Positions 51,526-59,786 of a stretch of 64,000 nucleotides of DNA are shown in pieces. How positions within the stretch are numbered: position 1 is the first letter of the stretch; each line of letters opens with the position of its first letter. The notes under the pieces are model-generated. The model ran no database searches, was not told where the DNA came from, and was given only the letters and a program-made list of their open reading frames with translations. The stretch lies in assembly GCA_947447375.1 (NCBI GenBank), contig CANFJB010000013.1, forward strand, positions 1-64,000. Reading direction: 5' to 3'. The stretch is from Bacteroidota bacterium. GTDB taxonomy: Bacteria > Bacteroidota > Bacteroidia > Flavobacteriales > Flavobacteriaceae. The position numbers and the translations under genes were made by a program.

Positions 51526-53079
51526 ATGGTACAACAAGATCCAGATAGCTTAGTAGAATATGGTTTCAGAAGGGTAATTATCACCATTACGGCGGTACTT
51601 TGCGCCTTACTTGAAATTGTAGATACCACTATTGTTAACGTAGCCTTGAACAACATGCGAGGAAGTTTAGGAGCAACCTTAACCGATGTTGCTTGGGTAA
51701 TCACCGCTTATGCTATTGCAAATGTGATCATCATTCCAATGACGAGCTGGTTGTCACAACAATTTGGACGACGAAACTATTTTGCCACTTCTATTATCAT
51801 TTTTACCATTGCATCCTTTATGTGTGGAAACGCAACGAATATATGGGAATTGGTGTTTTTTAGATTCATTCAAGGTTTAGGTGGAGGTGCTTTACTTGTT
51901 ACTGCTCAAACGATTATTACAGAAAGTTATCCCGTTGCAAAACGTGGGATGGCTCAAGCAATTTATGGAATGGGCGTTATTGTAGGTCCCACATTAGGTC
52001 CGCCGTTGGGAGGTTATTTTGTAGATCATTTTTCTTGGCCTTATATATTTTATATTAATATTCCAATTGGTATTATTGCCGCATTTTTAACAATAACTTT
52101 TGTTAGAAGTCCTAAATTCGGTGAAAAACTAAAAGCGTCACAAGTCGATTGGTGGGGAATTGTTTTTCTCGCTGGATTTGTAGGTTCGCTTCAATATGTT
52201 TTAGAACACGGTCAGCAAGACGACTGGTTTAACGATAGAATAATCAATATTCTAACCTTAGTTTCTTCGGTGAGTTTTATGCTTTTTATTTGGCGAGAGC
52301 TCAATTACAAACATCCAATTGTAAATTTAAGAGTGCTAAAAAACACCAATTTGCGCGTGGGAGTTATCATGAGTTTTGTACTTGGCTTTGGACTATATAG
52401 CTCAACTTTTATTATCCCAATTTACACACAATCAATACTGGGCTGGAGTGCGTTAAATGCAGGATTAATACTTATTCCTAGTTCTATTACCACTGGTTTT
52501 ATGATGCCAATGATTGGGAAATTAATTCAGCGTGGTGTTCCTCAAGCCTATATGGTAGCGGTAGGATTTTTCGCTTTTTTTATATTCTCCTTTTGGATGC
52601 ACAGTGTTTTAACGCCTGACACCGGAACGGAACATATTTTCTGGCCATTGATATTACGTGGAATTGGACTTGGATTGCTTTTTGTACCCATAACTACACT
52701 TTCACTTTCTACATTAAAAGGTAAAGAAATTGGTGAAGGTGCTGCTTTTACCGGAATGATGAGACAATTAGGAGGGTCATTCGGTATTGCAATCATAACT
52801 ACTTTAATAGCGAGATTGAACCAAGAACATAGAATTAATTTAATTTCTCACCTTGATAAGACCAATTTCGCTGTCCAACAAAGAGTAATGCAATTGCAAC
52901 AAGGTTTAATGAGTCGTGGATTTAGCATCAATGAATCTCTAAATAAGGCTTATCAAATTCTAGAATACAATGTGATGAAGCAAAGTGCGGTATTAACTTA
53001 TATCGATATTTTTAATTATCTAGGATTGTTGTTTTTATTCTGTATTCCTTTTGTGTTGTTAATAAAGAAAAGAAATTAA
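51526..53079 (+). CDS. DHA2-family (EmrB-type) multidrug efflux MFS transporter
   Basis: A 517-residue permease with 14 predicted helices. Helix 1 contains LLEIVDTTIVNVALNNM (motif D1), helix 2 region WVITAYAIANVIIIP, the loop motif WLSQQFGRRNYF, and motif C in GMGVIVGPTLGPPLGG. It is the proton-driven pump of the tetR-tolC-hlyD-emrB operon, expelling hydrophobic drugs or bile-like compounds. It lies 26 bases after the adaptor gene. Confidence 0.94.
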   Translation: MVQQDPDSLVEYGFRRVIITITAVLCALLEIVDTTIVNVALNNMRGSLGATLTDVAWVITAYAIANVIIIPMTSWLSQQFGRRNYFATSIIIFTIASFMCGNATNIWELVFFRFIQGLGGGALLVTAQTIITESYPVAKRGMAQAIYGMGVIVGPTLGPPLGGYFVDHFSWPYIFYINIPIGIIAAFLTITFVRSPKFGEKLKASQVDWWGIVFLAGFVGSLQYVLEHGQQDDWFNDRIINILTLVSSVSFMLFIWRELNYKHPIVNLRVLKNTNLRVGVIMSFVLGFGLYSSTFIIPIYTQSILGWSALNAGLILIPSSITTGFMMPMIGKLIQRGVPQAYMVAVGFFAFFIFSFWMHSVLTPDTGTEHIFWPLILRGIGLGLLFVPITTLSLSTLKGKEIGEGAAFTGMMRQLGGSFGIAIITTLIARLNQEHRINLISHLDKTNFAVQQRVMQLQQGLMSRGFSINESLNKAYQILEYNVMKQSAVLTYIDIFNYLGLLFLFCIPFVLLIKKRN

Positions 53080-53089
53080 TTTTTTCACT

Positions 53090-53257
53090 ACAAAAGAATC
53101 AATTTTCACCACAAAAGAAACAAAAGTTAAAAGTAAAAGACACAAAAGCATTAAAATTGAATCACCGCAAGTTCGCAAATTTTAACTTTTTAATTTGCGA
53201 ATTTGCGGTGATTTTTTTCTTTATTTCTTTTATTATTCTTTGCTTCTTTTGTGTGAA
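53090..53257. repeat. Long imperfect intergenic hairpin
   Basis: The 53080-53278 gap holds no gene. Its centre is a 21-base stem (53161-53181 with 53192-53212, 20 of 21 paired plus one G-T) carrying ATCACCGCAA and TTGCGGTGAT. The flanks continue as a weaker inverted repeat: CACAAAAGAAACAAAAG on the left, and CTTTGCTTCTTTTGTGTG on the right. It looks like a miniature inverted-repeat element; it may also end transcription of the efflux operon and of convergent yaaA. Confidence 0.75.
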
Positions 53258-53278
53258 AAAAAAAAAATGCGATGAATT

Positions 53279-54037
53279 TTATCTGGTAAAAACTAATTTT
53301 GAATCACTCGATAAATTAGCATCAAAAGCATAACCTTCATAATTAAATCCTTTGATATCGTCAATAGTTTGAGCATTGGTGTCAATAATAAATCGTACCA
53401 TTAATCCCCTAGCCTTCTTTGCAAAGAAACTAATCATAGTCAATTTACCGTCTTTATAATCTTTGAATTCAGGCGTTATTACATTTGCTTTAAGCGATTT
53501 AGTATCAACGGCCGAGAAATATTCATTACTGGCTAAATTCAATAAAAAATCCCCTTTAGAAATCGATTTATTTAACGCTTTAGTAATCTTAGTTTTCCAA
53601 AAAGCATATAGATTTTTAGATTCACCAATGGCAATTGAAGTTCCCATTTCCAATCGGTAGGGCTGAATTAAATCTAGCGGTTTCAACAAGCCATACAAAC
53701 CCGAAAGGATAAACAATCGGCTTTGTAAATCTTCCATTTTATCCATCGAAATTGTGTAGGCATCAACTCCAGTATAAACTTCCCCATCAAAAGCATAAAT
53801 TGCAGGTCGCGAGTTATCAGGTGTAAATGGGGTTTTCCAACTTTGATTGCGTTCCCAATTCAATTCTGCCAATTTATCTGAAATGTCCATCAAATTAGAT
53901 AAATCTTTAGGTTTCATTTTTTTCAATACCTTATGAACTTGTCGTGCCTCTTTTAAAAAGGCAGCTTCTGAGAATGTCTGCATTGGCAATTCAGATTCGA
54001 AATTTAAGGACTTAGCCGGAGAAATTACAATTTTCAT
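53279..54037 (-). CDS. yaaA: Peroxide stress protein YaaA
   Basis: A 252-residue YaaA (DUF328/UPF0246). It opens MKIVISPAKSLNFES and has YAFDGEVYTGVDAYT, LFILSGLYGLLKPLDLIQPY, RLEMGT, FWKTKITKALN, NLASNEYFSA and KKARGLMVRFII, the normal order. In E. coli YaaA limits intracellular free iron and so hydroxyl-radical damage under hydrogen peroxide. It is a single gene divergent from the outer-membrane protein gene. Confidence 0.93.
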   Translation of the reverse strand: MKIVISPAKSLNFESELPMQTFSEAAFLKEARQVHKVLKKMKPKDLSNLMDISDKLAELNWERNQSWKTPFTPDNSRPAIYAFDGEVYTGVDAYTISMDKMEDLQSRLFILSGLYGLLKPLDLIQPYRLEMGTSIAIGESKNLYAFWKTKITKALNKSISKGDFLLNLASNEYFSAVDTKSLKANVITPEFKDYKDGKLTMISFFAKKARGLMVRFIIDTNAQTIDDIKGFNYEGYAFDANLSSDSKLVFTR

Positions 54038-54161
54038 AATAGTCGATTATTGAAACTCAAAAATACAAATAACAATATTAGATTGCTATTTCATTACTAT
54101 AGTATTTTTCTATAATTATATAATTTTATTACATTTGTAACAACAAATTAATTTATCAAAA

Positions 54162-54728
54162 ATGAAAAAAATAGTAGTTTTAGCCCTTTTAATTAGTAGC
54201 TTTAGCTTTGCACAAGACAAATTTAAACAAGCAAGAGGAATTGAACAAAGAAGAACAATCAGCTTGGGTTTTAGCTTCTCTGAACCTAGCGCATTTGAAT
54301 TGACAGGAGAAAAAAAACACCTTAAAACAGATTTCTTTGGTTACAACCATTCCAGTGTTTTAAAATTAGGATACGGAAGAACGGTAGTAAATTTGAGTGG
54401 ACAAAACCATATTGGAACAGGGATCTTATTATCTTCTGGTTCTAGAACTTTTTTAAAGAAAGACAGTTGGGAAGAATTTTACTACCAAAACAGTTTGGAA
54501 TTTGGTTACATCCGATTTAAAGATGAAAATTATTCAGGAACCTATAAATACATTTCCTTTTTCAATCCTGAAGTAGGATACAAATGGCAAGTTTCCAAAG
54601 AATTAAGTATCGATCCTTCAATGGGTTGCCTTTGGAAAATAGAATGGCGAGGTACTGACGATGTCGATAATAGATCATTTTCAAGCTTAGTTCCAAGAGT
54701 GGGTATCAAAGTAGGATACCGTTTTTAA
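54162..54728 (+). CDS. Predicted outer-membrane beta-barrel protein
   Basis: A 188-residue protein with a signal peptide (cleaved after FSFA) and alternating amphipathic strands. Examples are RRTISLGFSFSEPSAFELTG, VLKLGYGRTVVNLSG and YYQNSLEFGYIRFKDE. The last strand ends in Phe (VGIKVGYRF), the classical outer-membrane insertion signal. It is probably a small eight-stranded barrel. No specific family is recognised. A terminator follows. Confidence 0.75.
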   Translation: MKKIVVLALLISSFSFAQDKFKQARGIEQRRTISLGFSFSEPSAFELTGEKKHLKTDFFGYNHSSVLKLGYGRTVVNLSGQNHIGTGILLSSGSRTFLKKDSWEEFYYQNSLEFGYIRFKDENYSGTYKYISFFNPEVGYKWQVSKELSIDPSMGCLWKIEWRGTDDVDNRSFSSLVPRVGIKVGYRF

Positions 54729-54732
54729 TAAT

Positions 54733-54760
54733 AAAAGGGGTTCAAATTGAACCCCTTTTT
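54733..54760 (+). terminator. Rho-independent terminator, probably bidirectional
   Basis: AAAAGGGGTTCAA pairs with TTGAACCCCTTTT with almost no loop, flanked by T on the plus strand and by A-rich DNA on the other side. It separates the barrel gene from convergent rluD. Confidence 0.88.
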
Positions 54761-54773
54761 TGTTTTTTGTTTA

Positions 54774-55817
54774 TTATTCTTCCTCCAGCACTTCGTGTGA
54801 CTTCGAGTAGTTTCGCCACTTTTCAATGCAATCCTGCATATCTTGTGGTAACTCAGTATCAAAACGCATCATTTCGCCAGTGGTAGGATGAACAAACCCA
54901 AGTGTTTTAGCATGTAACGCTTGTCGTGGCAATATCTTAAAGCAATTATCGATAAACTGCTTGTATTTTGTAAACGTAGTGCCCTTTAAAATTAAATCGC
55001 CACCATAACGAGCATCGTTAAAAAGCGGGTGACCAATGTGTTTCATGTGAACACGAATTTGGTGCGTACGTCCTGTTTCCAATATACACGAAACCAAAGT
55101 TACATAACCAAAACGTTCTAAAACCTTGTAATGAGTAACTGCTGGTTTTCCAATGGTTGGGTCTTCAAAAACCGCCATTTGCATTCGGTCTTTTACGTGT
55201 CGTGCTATATTTCCTTCGATGGTACCTTCATCCTCTTTTACCGTTCCCCAAACTAACGCAATGTATTCTCTTTCAGTAGTTTTCGATTCAAATTGCTTGG
55301 CCAAATGCGTCATTGCCGCTTCGGTTTTTGCAATTACTAAAAGTCCAGTGGTGTCTTTATCAATTCTATGAACTAATCCCGGTCGTTCACTAGAATTCAT
55401 AGGTAAATTCTCAAAATGATACGCCAAAGCATTAACTAATGTCCCCGTGTAATTTCCATGTCCAGGGTGAACAACAAAATCGGCAGGTTTATTAATTAAC
55501 AATAAAGTATCGTCTTCATAAACAATATTTAGCGGAATATTCTCAGGATCTACGCGGTTTTCAAAAGGAGGGTGCGACAACATAATTCGAACTACATCGA
55601 ACGGTTTCACACGGTAATTGGATTTTACAGGAATATCATTCACATAAATATCCCCAGCAGAAGCCGCATTTTGAATTTTGTTTCGAGTGGCATTGGGAAT
55701 CAAATTCATCAAAAATTTGTCAATTCTTAATAGCAATTGCCCTTTAGGAACGTCAAATCTAAAATGTTCAAATAACTCCTCTTCTATTTCCTCAATATCG
55801 TTGTTGTTATTGTTCAT
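54774..55817 (-). CDS. rluD: 23S rRNA pseudouridine synthase RluD-like
   Basis: A 347-residue RluA-family enzyme with an N-terminal S4 domain (LLRIDKFLMNLIPNATRNKI, about residues 24-43). The catalytic motif HRIDKDTTGLLVIAKTEAAM (Asp near 154) and GRTHQIRVHM follow. RluD modifies helix 69 of 23S rRNA; S4 presence and length support that over the shorter paralogue at 3992. It overlaps the upstream PASTA gene by 11 bases, an arrangement I recall as common in flavobacteria. Confidence 0.92.
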   Translation of the reverse strand: MNNNNNDIEEIEEELFEHFRFDVPKGQLLLRIDKFLMNLIPNATRNKIQNAASAGDIYVNDIPVKSNYRVKPFDVVRIMLSHPPFENRVDPENIPLNIVYEDDTLLLINKPADFVVHPGHGNYTGTLVNALAYHFENLPMNSSERPGLVHRIDKDTTGLLVIAKTEAAMTHLAKQFESKTTEREYIALVWGTVKEDEGTIEGNIARHVKDRMQMAVFEDPTIGKPAVTHYKVLERFGYVTLVSCILETGRTHQIRVHMKHIGHPLFNDARYGGDLILKGTTFTKYKQFIDNCFKILPRQALHAKTLGFVHPTTGEMMRFDTELPQDMQDCIEKWRNYSKSHEVLEEE

Positions 55818-56412
55818 TTGAAGGTGTTTCAGTACTTAAACTGTCGGCAGGTTCAATAAATCCTTGGTTTCCATCGCCTAGAACCAAATCAATTTTAGAA
55901 GATTTAAAGATTTTATCTCCAGGATTTAATTTCTTTCCATTACAATGCATTTCTAAAACCATGTCTTTTGCCAAATCCGGTTTGTAGGTAATTTCTCCCG
56001 GTTCAAGACCCAACGATTTTAATGTTGGAACCGCCTGACGATAGGTTTTCTGAATTAAATTCGGAATTCTAACCATAGTAAAACCCGATGAATTTATCTT
56101 AATATAAATCTTTCTATTTTTCTTCACTTTCGCGCCAGGCATAGGATCTTGTTCCACCACCGTGTGTTTTGGAAAGGCAGGATTAAAATCAACACTGTCT
56201 AAAAGGACATAATCTAAATCCAAATCATCAACCGTCTCTTCCACTTGATCTTCCGTCATTTTAGCCAAATTAGGCACCGTAATTTCATTTCCGTGATCTG
56301 TTGTAAACGTCAACCAATGCATGAAAATAAAACCAATAACAAACAAGATTGCCACGGCCGCTAGTAATTGAACCGCAAAAACTTTACTCTTTAAATAATC
56401 CTTTAAACTCAT
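55807..56412 (-). CDS. Membrane-anchored PASTA-domain protein
   Basis: A 201-residue protein with a short cytoplasmic start, one membrane helix (VFAVQLLAAVAILFVIGFIF), and two to three PASTA repeats. The first begins at ITVPNLAKMTEDQVEETVDD with the VVEQDPMPGAKVKKNRKIYI end; the second begins at VRIPNLIQKTYRQAVPTLKS. PASTA modules recognise peptidoglycan or beta-lactam-like ligands. No kinase domain is attached. Divergence from ddl and overlap with rluD place it in a cell-wall context. Confidence 0.88.
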   Translation of the reverse strand: MSLKDYLKSKVFAVQLLAAVAILFVIGFIFMHWLTFTTDHGNEITVPNLAKMTEDQVEETVDDLDLDYVLLDSVDFNPAFPKHTVVEQDPMPGAKVKKNRKIYIKINSSGFTMVRIPNLIQKTYRQAVPTLKSLGLEPGEITYKPDLAKDMVLEMHCNGKKLNPGDKIFKSSKIDLVLGDGNQGFIEPADSLSTETPSNEQ

Positions 56413-56490
56413 ACTATTAGATTTACTGCAAAGATATAAAAAATGTAAAGGTAATTCGTTTGAAAAAAAATGATATTTTTGTTAATTATT

Positions 56491-56564
56491 AGGAGCTATT
56501 TCCTGCCATCATTCCAATCCACGCAAAAAAGCGTGGGATTTTCCCTTCTGTCAGGGCTAGGGCA
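56491..56564. repeat. Dispersed-type repeat with hairpin upstream of ddl
   Basis: The segment begins AGGAGCTATTTCC and ends TCAGGGCTAGGGCA. In the centre CCACGC pairs with GCGTGG around AAAAAA (about 56519-56536). From memory, flavobacterial genomes carry many intergenic copies bounded by GGAGCTATTTCC and CAGGGCTAGGG, with a variable hairpin between. It occupies most of the gap between the PASTA gene and ddl. Confidence 0.65.
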
Positions 56565-56595
56565 TTTGATATAAAATTAAAATTAAAGATTAAAA

Positions 56596-57567
56596 ATGAA
56601 AAATATTGCAATCATCATGGGAGGCTATTCCAGCGAATACAAAATTTCGTTGGTGAGTGGAAACGTAGTGTATAACTTTTTAGATCAATCGAAATTCAAA
56701 GGTTATCGAATTCACATTTTCAAAGAAAAATGGGTTTATGTTGATGCCAATGATGCTGAATTTCCAATCGATAAAAACGATTTTTCAACCACAGTAAACG
56801 GAACAAAAATCACCTTCGATGCCGTATTTAATGCCATTCATGGAACTCCTGGAGAAGATGGATTAATGCAAGCCTATTTCGAATTATTGGGAATACCCCA
56901 AACCTCATGCGATTATTACCAAGCAGCACTTACTTTTAACAAACGCGATTTATTATCGGTATTAAAACCCTACGGAATAAAAACCGCTACTTCCTCTTAT
57001 CTTAATAAAGGAGATCTTATTGACACTACCGAAATTGTGAATAAAGTAGGATTGCCTTGTTTTGTAAAACCAAATAAATCGGGATCTAGCTTTGGTATTT
57101 CGAAAGTAAAAACAGCTGCCGAATTACCTATTGCAATTGAAGTAGCTTATAAAGAAGACAACGAAATTATCATTGAGAGTTTCCTTGACGGAACTGAAGT
57201 TTCGGTTGGAGTGATCAATTACAAAGGAAAAATTACCGTTTTACCCATAACCGAAATAGTTTCAGAAAATGATTTCTTCGATTATGAAGCCAAATATTTG
57301 GGAAAATCTCAAGAAATTACGCCAGCAAGAATTTCTGATGAAATGACACAAAAAGTAGGAGAAATTGCAAAACGAGCTTACGAAGTTTTAAAAATGAAAG
57401 GGTTCTCACGAAGTGAATTCATCATTGTAAACGGAGAACCTCACATGCTGGAAATGAACACTATTCCTGGTTTAACTACTGAAAGTTTGATTCCACAACA
57501 AGCCAAAGCCGCTGGAATTTCATTGGAAGATTTATTCACCAATGCAATTGAATTGGCGTTAAGCTAA
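56596..57567 (+). CDS. ddl: D-alanine-D-alanine ligase
   Basis: A 323-residue ATP-grasp ligase that makes D-Ala-D-Ala for peptidoglycan. It opens IAIIMGGYSSEYKISLVSG, then FNAIHGTPGEDGLMQAYFEL, PCFVKPNKSGSSFGISKV, IIIESFLDGTEVSVGV, and the metal site EMNTIPGLTTESLIPQQ. All parts are intact. It is divergent from the PASTA gene and followed by the inserted toxin-antitoxin pair. Confidence 0.95.
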   Translation: MKNIAIIMGGYSSEYKISLVSGNVVYNFLDQSKFKGYRIHIFKEKWVYVDANDAEFPIDKNDFSTTVNGTKITFDAVFNAIHGTPGEDGLMQAYFELLGIPQTSCDYYQAALTFNKRDLLSVLKPYGIKTATSSYLNKGDLIDTTEIVNKVGLPCFVKPNKSGSSFGISKVKTAAELPIAIEVAYKEDNEIIIESFLDGTEVSVGVINYKGKITVLPITEIVSENDFFDYEAKYLGKSQEITPARISDEMTQKVGEIAKRAYEVLKMKGFSRSEFIIVNGEPHMLEMNTIPGLTTESLIPQQAKAAGISLEDLFTNAIELALS

Positions 57568-57568
57568 A

Positions 57569-57591
57569 AACTAATTAATTAGTTAACTTTG
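57569..57591 (+). promoter_or_regulatory. Promoter and palindrome of the DUF433/DUF5615 pair
   Basis: AACTAATTAATTAGTT (57569-57584) is a perfect 16-base palindrome touching the box TAACTTTG (57584-57591), which matches TAnnTTTG. It lies 14 bases before the antitoxin start and is a plausible autoregulatory operator. Confidence 0.5.
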
Positions 57592-57605
57592 TAAAAAAAA
57601 ATATC

Positions 57606-57830
57606 ATGATAGATTACAAACAATATATTACAATCAATCCAGAAACTCGGTTTAGTAAACCAGTAATTATTGGTACACGAATCACCGTTTTTGATGTATT
57701 AAATTGGTTGGCTAATGGTATGACAATCGAGAACATTATCCAAGATTATCCAGAACTCAATGAAATTCATATTAAAGCTTGTCTTTCTTATGCAGCAGAT
57801 AGAGAACATAAAATTCAAATAGCCTCGTGA
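57606..57830 (+). CDS. DUF433 antitoxin
   Basis: A 74-residue DUF433 protein. ITINPETRFSKPVIIGTRIT near the start and VLNWLANGMTIENIIQDYPE are the family hallmarks. DUF433 has a small helix-turn-helix fold and is usually found ahead of a PIN-like toxin. Its stop codon overlaps the GTG start of the DUF5615 gene (GTGA), so the two are translationally coupled. It presumably neutralises the toxin and represses the operon. Confidence 0.87.
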   Translation: MIDYKQYITINPETRFSKPVIIGTRITVFDVLNWLANGMTIENIIQDYPELNEIHIKACLSYAADREHKIQIAS

Positions 57831-58168
57831 AATTGCTATTTGACCAAAATATTTCTTTTAGAATATTATCTAAATTAAAAATTAATTTTCCGGAAGCAAA
57901 ACAAGTTAGAGAGCTAGGAATTGAAAATTATACTGATATAGAAATTTGGAAATTTGCTAAAGAAAATAATTATACAATTGTAACTTTTGATGGTGATTTT
58001 TACGATTTATCAAATTTAAAAGGTTTTCCTCCAAAAGTAATTTGGTTGCGTTTTGGAAATACAAAAACCGATTATATTGCCGATATATTAAATTCTAGAT
58101 TTATTATTATTTCAGATTTTATATCATCAAATGAATATTCTAAAATTGCTTGTTTAGAAATTAAATAA
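57827..58168 (+). CDS. DUF5615 PIN-like toxin
   Basis: A 113-residue PIN-like protein with the acidic residues expected for an RNase: Asp in LLFDQNISFRIL at residue 6, the acidic helix TDIEIWKFAKENN, and the TFDGDFYDLS cluster near residue 54. GTG is the start codon, coupled to the upstream antitoxin by a four-base overlap. DUF5615 toxins are predicted to cut RNA; the target is unknown. Confidence 0.85.
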   Translation: MKLLFDQNISFRILSKLKINFPEAKQVRELGIENYTDIEIWKFAKENNYTIVTFDGDFYDLSNLKGFPPKVIWLRFGNTKTDYIADILNSRFIIISDFISSNEYSKIACLEIK

Positions 58169-58218
58169 ATTTGTATTTCAATTTTTAAATCTAAAATCTT
58201 TGAATCAATTTTAAACTT

Positions 58219-58677
58219 ATGAAAAAAGCTGTTTTTCCGGGATCATTTGACCCTTTAACTTTAGGACATGTAGACATTATCAAAAGAGCGATTCCTTTAT
58301 TTCATGAAATTGTGATTGCTATTGGGGTGAATTCTGAAAAAAAATACATGTTTTCCTTAGCCGATCGCAAGAGATTTATTGAGGAAACTTTTAAAAACGA
58401 ACCTAAAGTTTCGGTTATCATATATGAAGGTTTGACGATCGATTTATGTGCAAAAATCAAGGCCAACTATATTCTTCGTGGCTTAAGAAACCCAGCCGAC
58501 TTTGAGTTTGAAAAAGCTATTGCCCACACCAATAGAAAACTCTCCAAAATAGAAACCGTATTTTTATTAACCGCAGCTAAAACTTCCTATATCAGTTCGA
58601 GCATTGTTCGAGACGTTATTAGAAATGGCGGTGAATATGAAAAACTCGTGCCTGAGGCTGTTCGAGTAAAAGAGTAA
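58219..58677 (+). CDS. coaD: Phosphopantetheine adenylyltransferase
   Basis: A 152-residue CoaD, the penultimate enzyme of CoA synthesis. FPGSFDPLTLGHVDIIKRA carries the TxGH nucleotide motif, followed by YEGLTIDLCAKIKANYILRG, LRNPADFEFEKAIAHTNRKL, and the ISSSIVRDVIRNGG signature. All catalytic parts are intact. It lies 50 bases after the toxin gene, and panB (3144) belongs to the same pathway. Confidence 0.95.
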   Translation: MKKAVFPGSFDPLTLGHVDIIKRAIPLFHEIVIAIGVNSEKKYMFSLADRKRFIEETFKNEPKVSVIIYEGLTIDLCAKIKANYILRGLRNPADFEFEKAIAHTNRKLSKIETVFLLTAAKTSYISSSIVRDVIRNGGEYEKLVPEAVRVKE

Positions 58678-58681
58678 AATC

Positions 58682-58880
58682 AACCCGTTGGGTGAAATTA
58701 AGTATAAATGATTTTGCCACGAATTTTCGAAATTTTAAATTTAACTTTTTACTTTTATTCGTCCCGAGAATTCGGGATCATCAAAGATGAACTAATTTTT
58801 GCGCCAGTTTTTCATAGATATTCGATAATTCGTGGCAATAAGAAAAAAAAAACAATTTTACATATTACACCCTTCGGGTT
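58682..58880. repeat. Nested inverted repeats between coaD and phnA (MITE-like)
   Basis: Three nested inverted repeats share one centre region. The outer arms are AACCCGTTGGGTG (58682-58694) and CACCCTTCGGGTT (58868-58880), 11 of 13 matched. The middle arms are 58714-58731 (TTGCCACGAATTTTCGAA) and 58821-58838, 17 of 18 matched. The core is TCCCGAGAATTCGGGA (58762-58777). A 77-codon frame across it is judged spurious. Confidence 0.75.
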
Positions 58881-58950
58881 AAAATTAAAATCGAAATACC
58901 ATTTGCGGAAGCGTATCTATAATTGTACTTTCGCACCCTAAAATAAAATT

Positions 58951-59523
58951 ATGGAAAGAGCCTTAAACAAGCGCAGCGAATCAAAATGTGAATTTTGTGC
59001 AGCGACTGAAAACTTAAAAGTATTCACTGTATTACCTACCAAAAAAGGCGGACTAGACGAAAATATATTGGCTTGCAAAACGTGCATCGACCAAATTGAA
59101 AACCCAGGAACCGAAGATTTAAACCATTGGCGTTGTCTAAACGATAGCATGTGGAACGAAAACGTAGCGGTTCAAGTCGTGGCGTGGAGAATGTTAAGCC
59201 GTTTACGATCAGCAGGTTGGCCGAAAGAATTGTTGGATATGATGTATCTTGACGACGATACTTTAGCTTGGGCGCAAGCTACCGGAGAAGGTGAAGACGA
59301 CGAAAATAAGATAGTTCACCGCGATGTAAATGGCGTTATTTTGGCTACTGGAGATTCGGTAGTTTTAATTAAAGATTTGAAAGTTAAAGGTTCTAGCATG
59401 GTTGCCAAACAAGGAACTTCAGTGAGAAACATTCGATTGGATCACGAAAATGCAGAATACATTGAAGGCCGTGTAGACGGTCAAACGATTGTGATTATCA
59501 CGCAATATGTGAAGAAGATATAA
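58951..59523 (+). CDS. PhnA-domain protein
   Basis: A 190-residue protein annotated in this family as PhnA (alkylphosphonate utilisation operon protein; true function unproven). The N-terminal zinc ribbon is CEFCAATENL with CKTCIDQI. The C-terminal PhnA domain runs from DVNGVILATGDSVVLIKDLK to VKGSSMVAKQGT and on to the end. No phosphonate genes are near. A box of the form TACTTTCG, one base off consensus, lies at 58926-58933. Confidence 0.88.
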   Translation: MERALNKRSESKCEFCAATENLKVFTVLPTKKGGLDENILACKTCIDQIENPGTEDLNHWRCLNDSMWNENVAVQVVAWRMLSRLRSAGWPKELLDMMYLDDDTLAWAQATGEGEDDENKIVHRDVNGVILATGDSVVLIKDLKVKGSSMVAKQGTSVRNIRLDHENAEYIEGRVDGQTIVIITQYVKKI

Positions 59524-59600
59524 GAATTCTAAGATTCAAAGATTGAAGTATTCAAGATTAATACATATCAATTATGTTACACTTATTTTAAACTATATTT

Positions 59601-59783
59601 ATGAAAAAAATCACCTATATAACTGGAGCAATATTTTCAAGTATGACTTTAATTGGTATGTTGTTTAAAATCCAACATTGGCCTGGTGCATCCATTTTAT
59701 CTGTTTTTGGAATAGCGGGAATCGCATTAGTCTTTATTCCTATATTTACTATTTACAGATACAATAAAAGCAATAAAAAATAG
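59601..59783 (+). CDS. Small GldL-like membrane protein
   Basis: A 60-residue protein with two membrane helices. The junction after the first helix reads LFKIQHWPGASILSVFGIAG, which closely resembles the N-terminal membrane segment of gliding-motility/T9SS motor protein GldL, without its cytoplasmic domain. The last residues are basic (YRYNKSNKK). Function is unknown. The next gene starts 3 bases after its stop codon. Confidence 0.72.
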   Translation: MKKITYITGAIFSSMTLIGMLFKIQHWPGASILSVFGIAGIALVFIPIFTIYRYNKSNKK

Positions 59784-59786
59784 TAA

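Noticed and set aside
58708..58941. 77-codon plus-strand frame between coaD and phnA
   Set aside because: It reads through the nested inverted repeats, shows no domain, and has no promoter or ribosome site.
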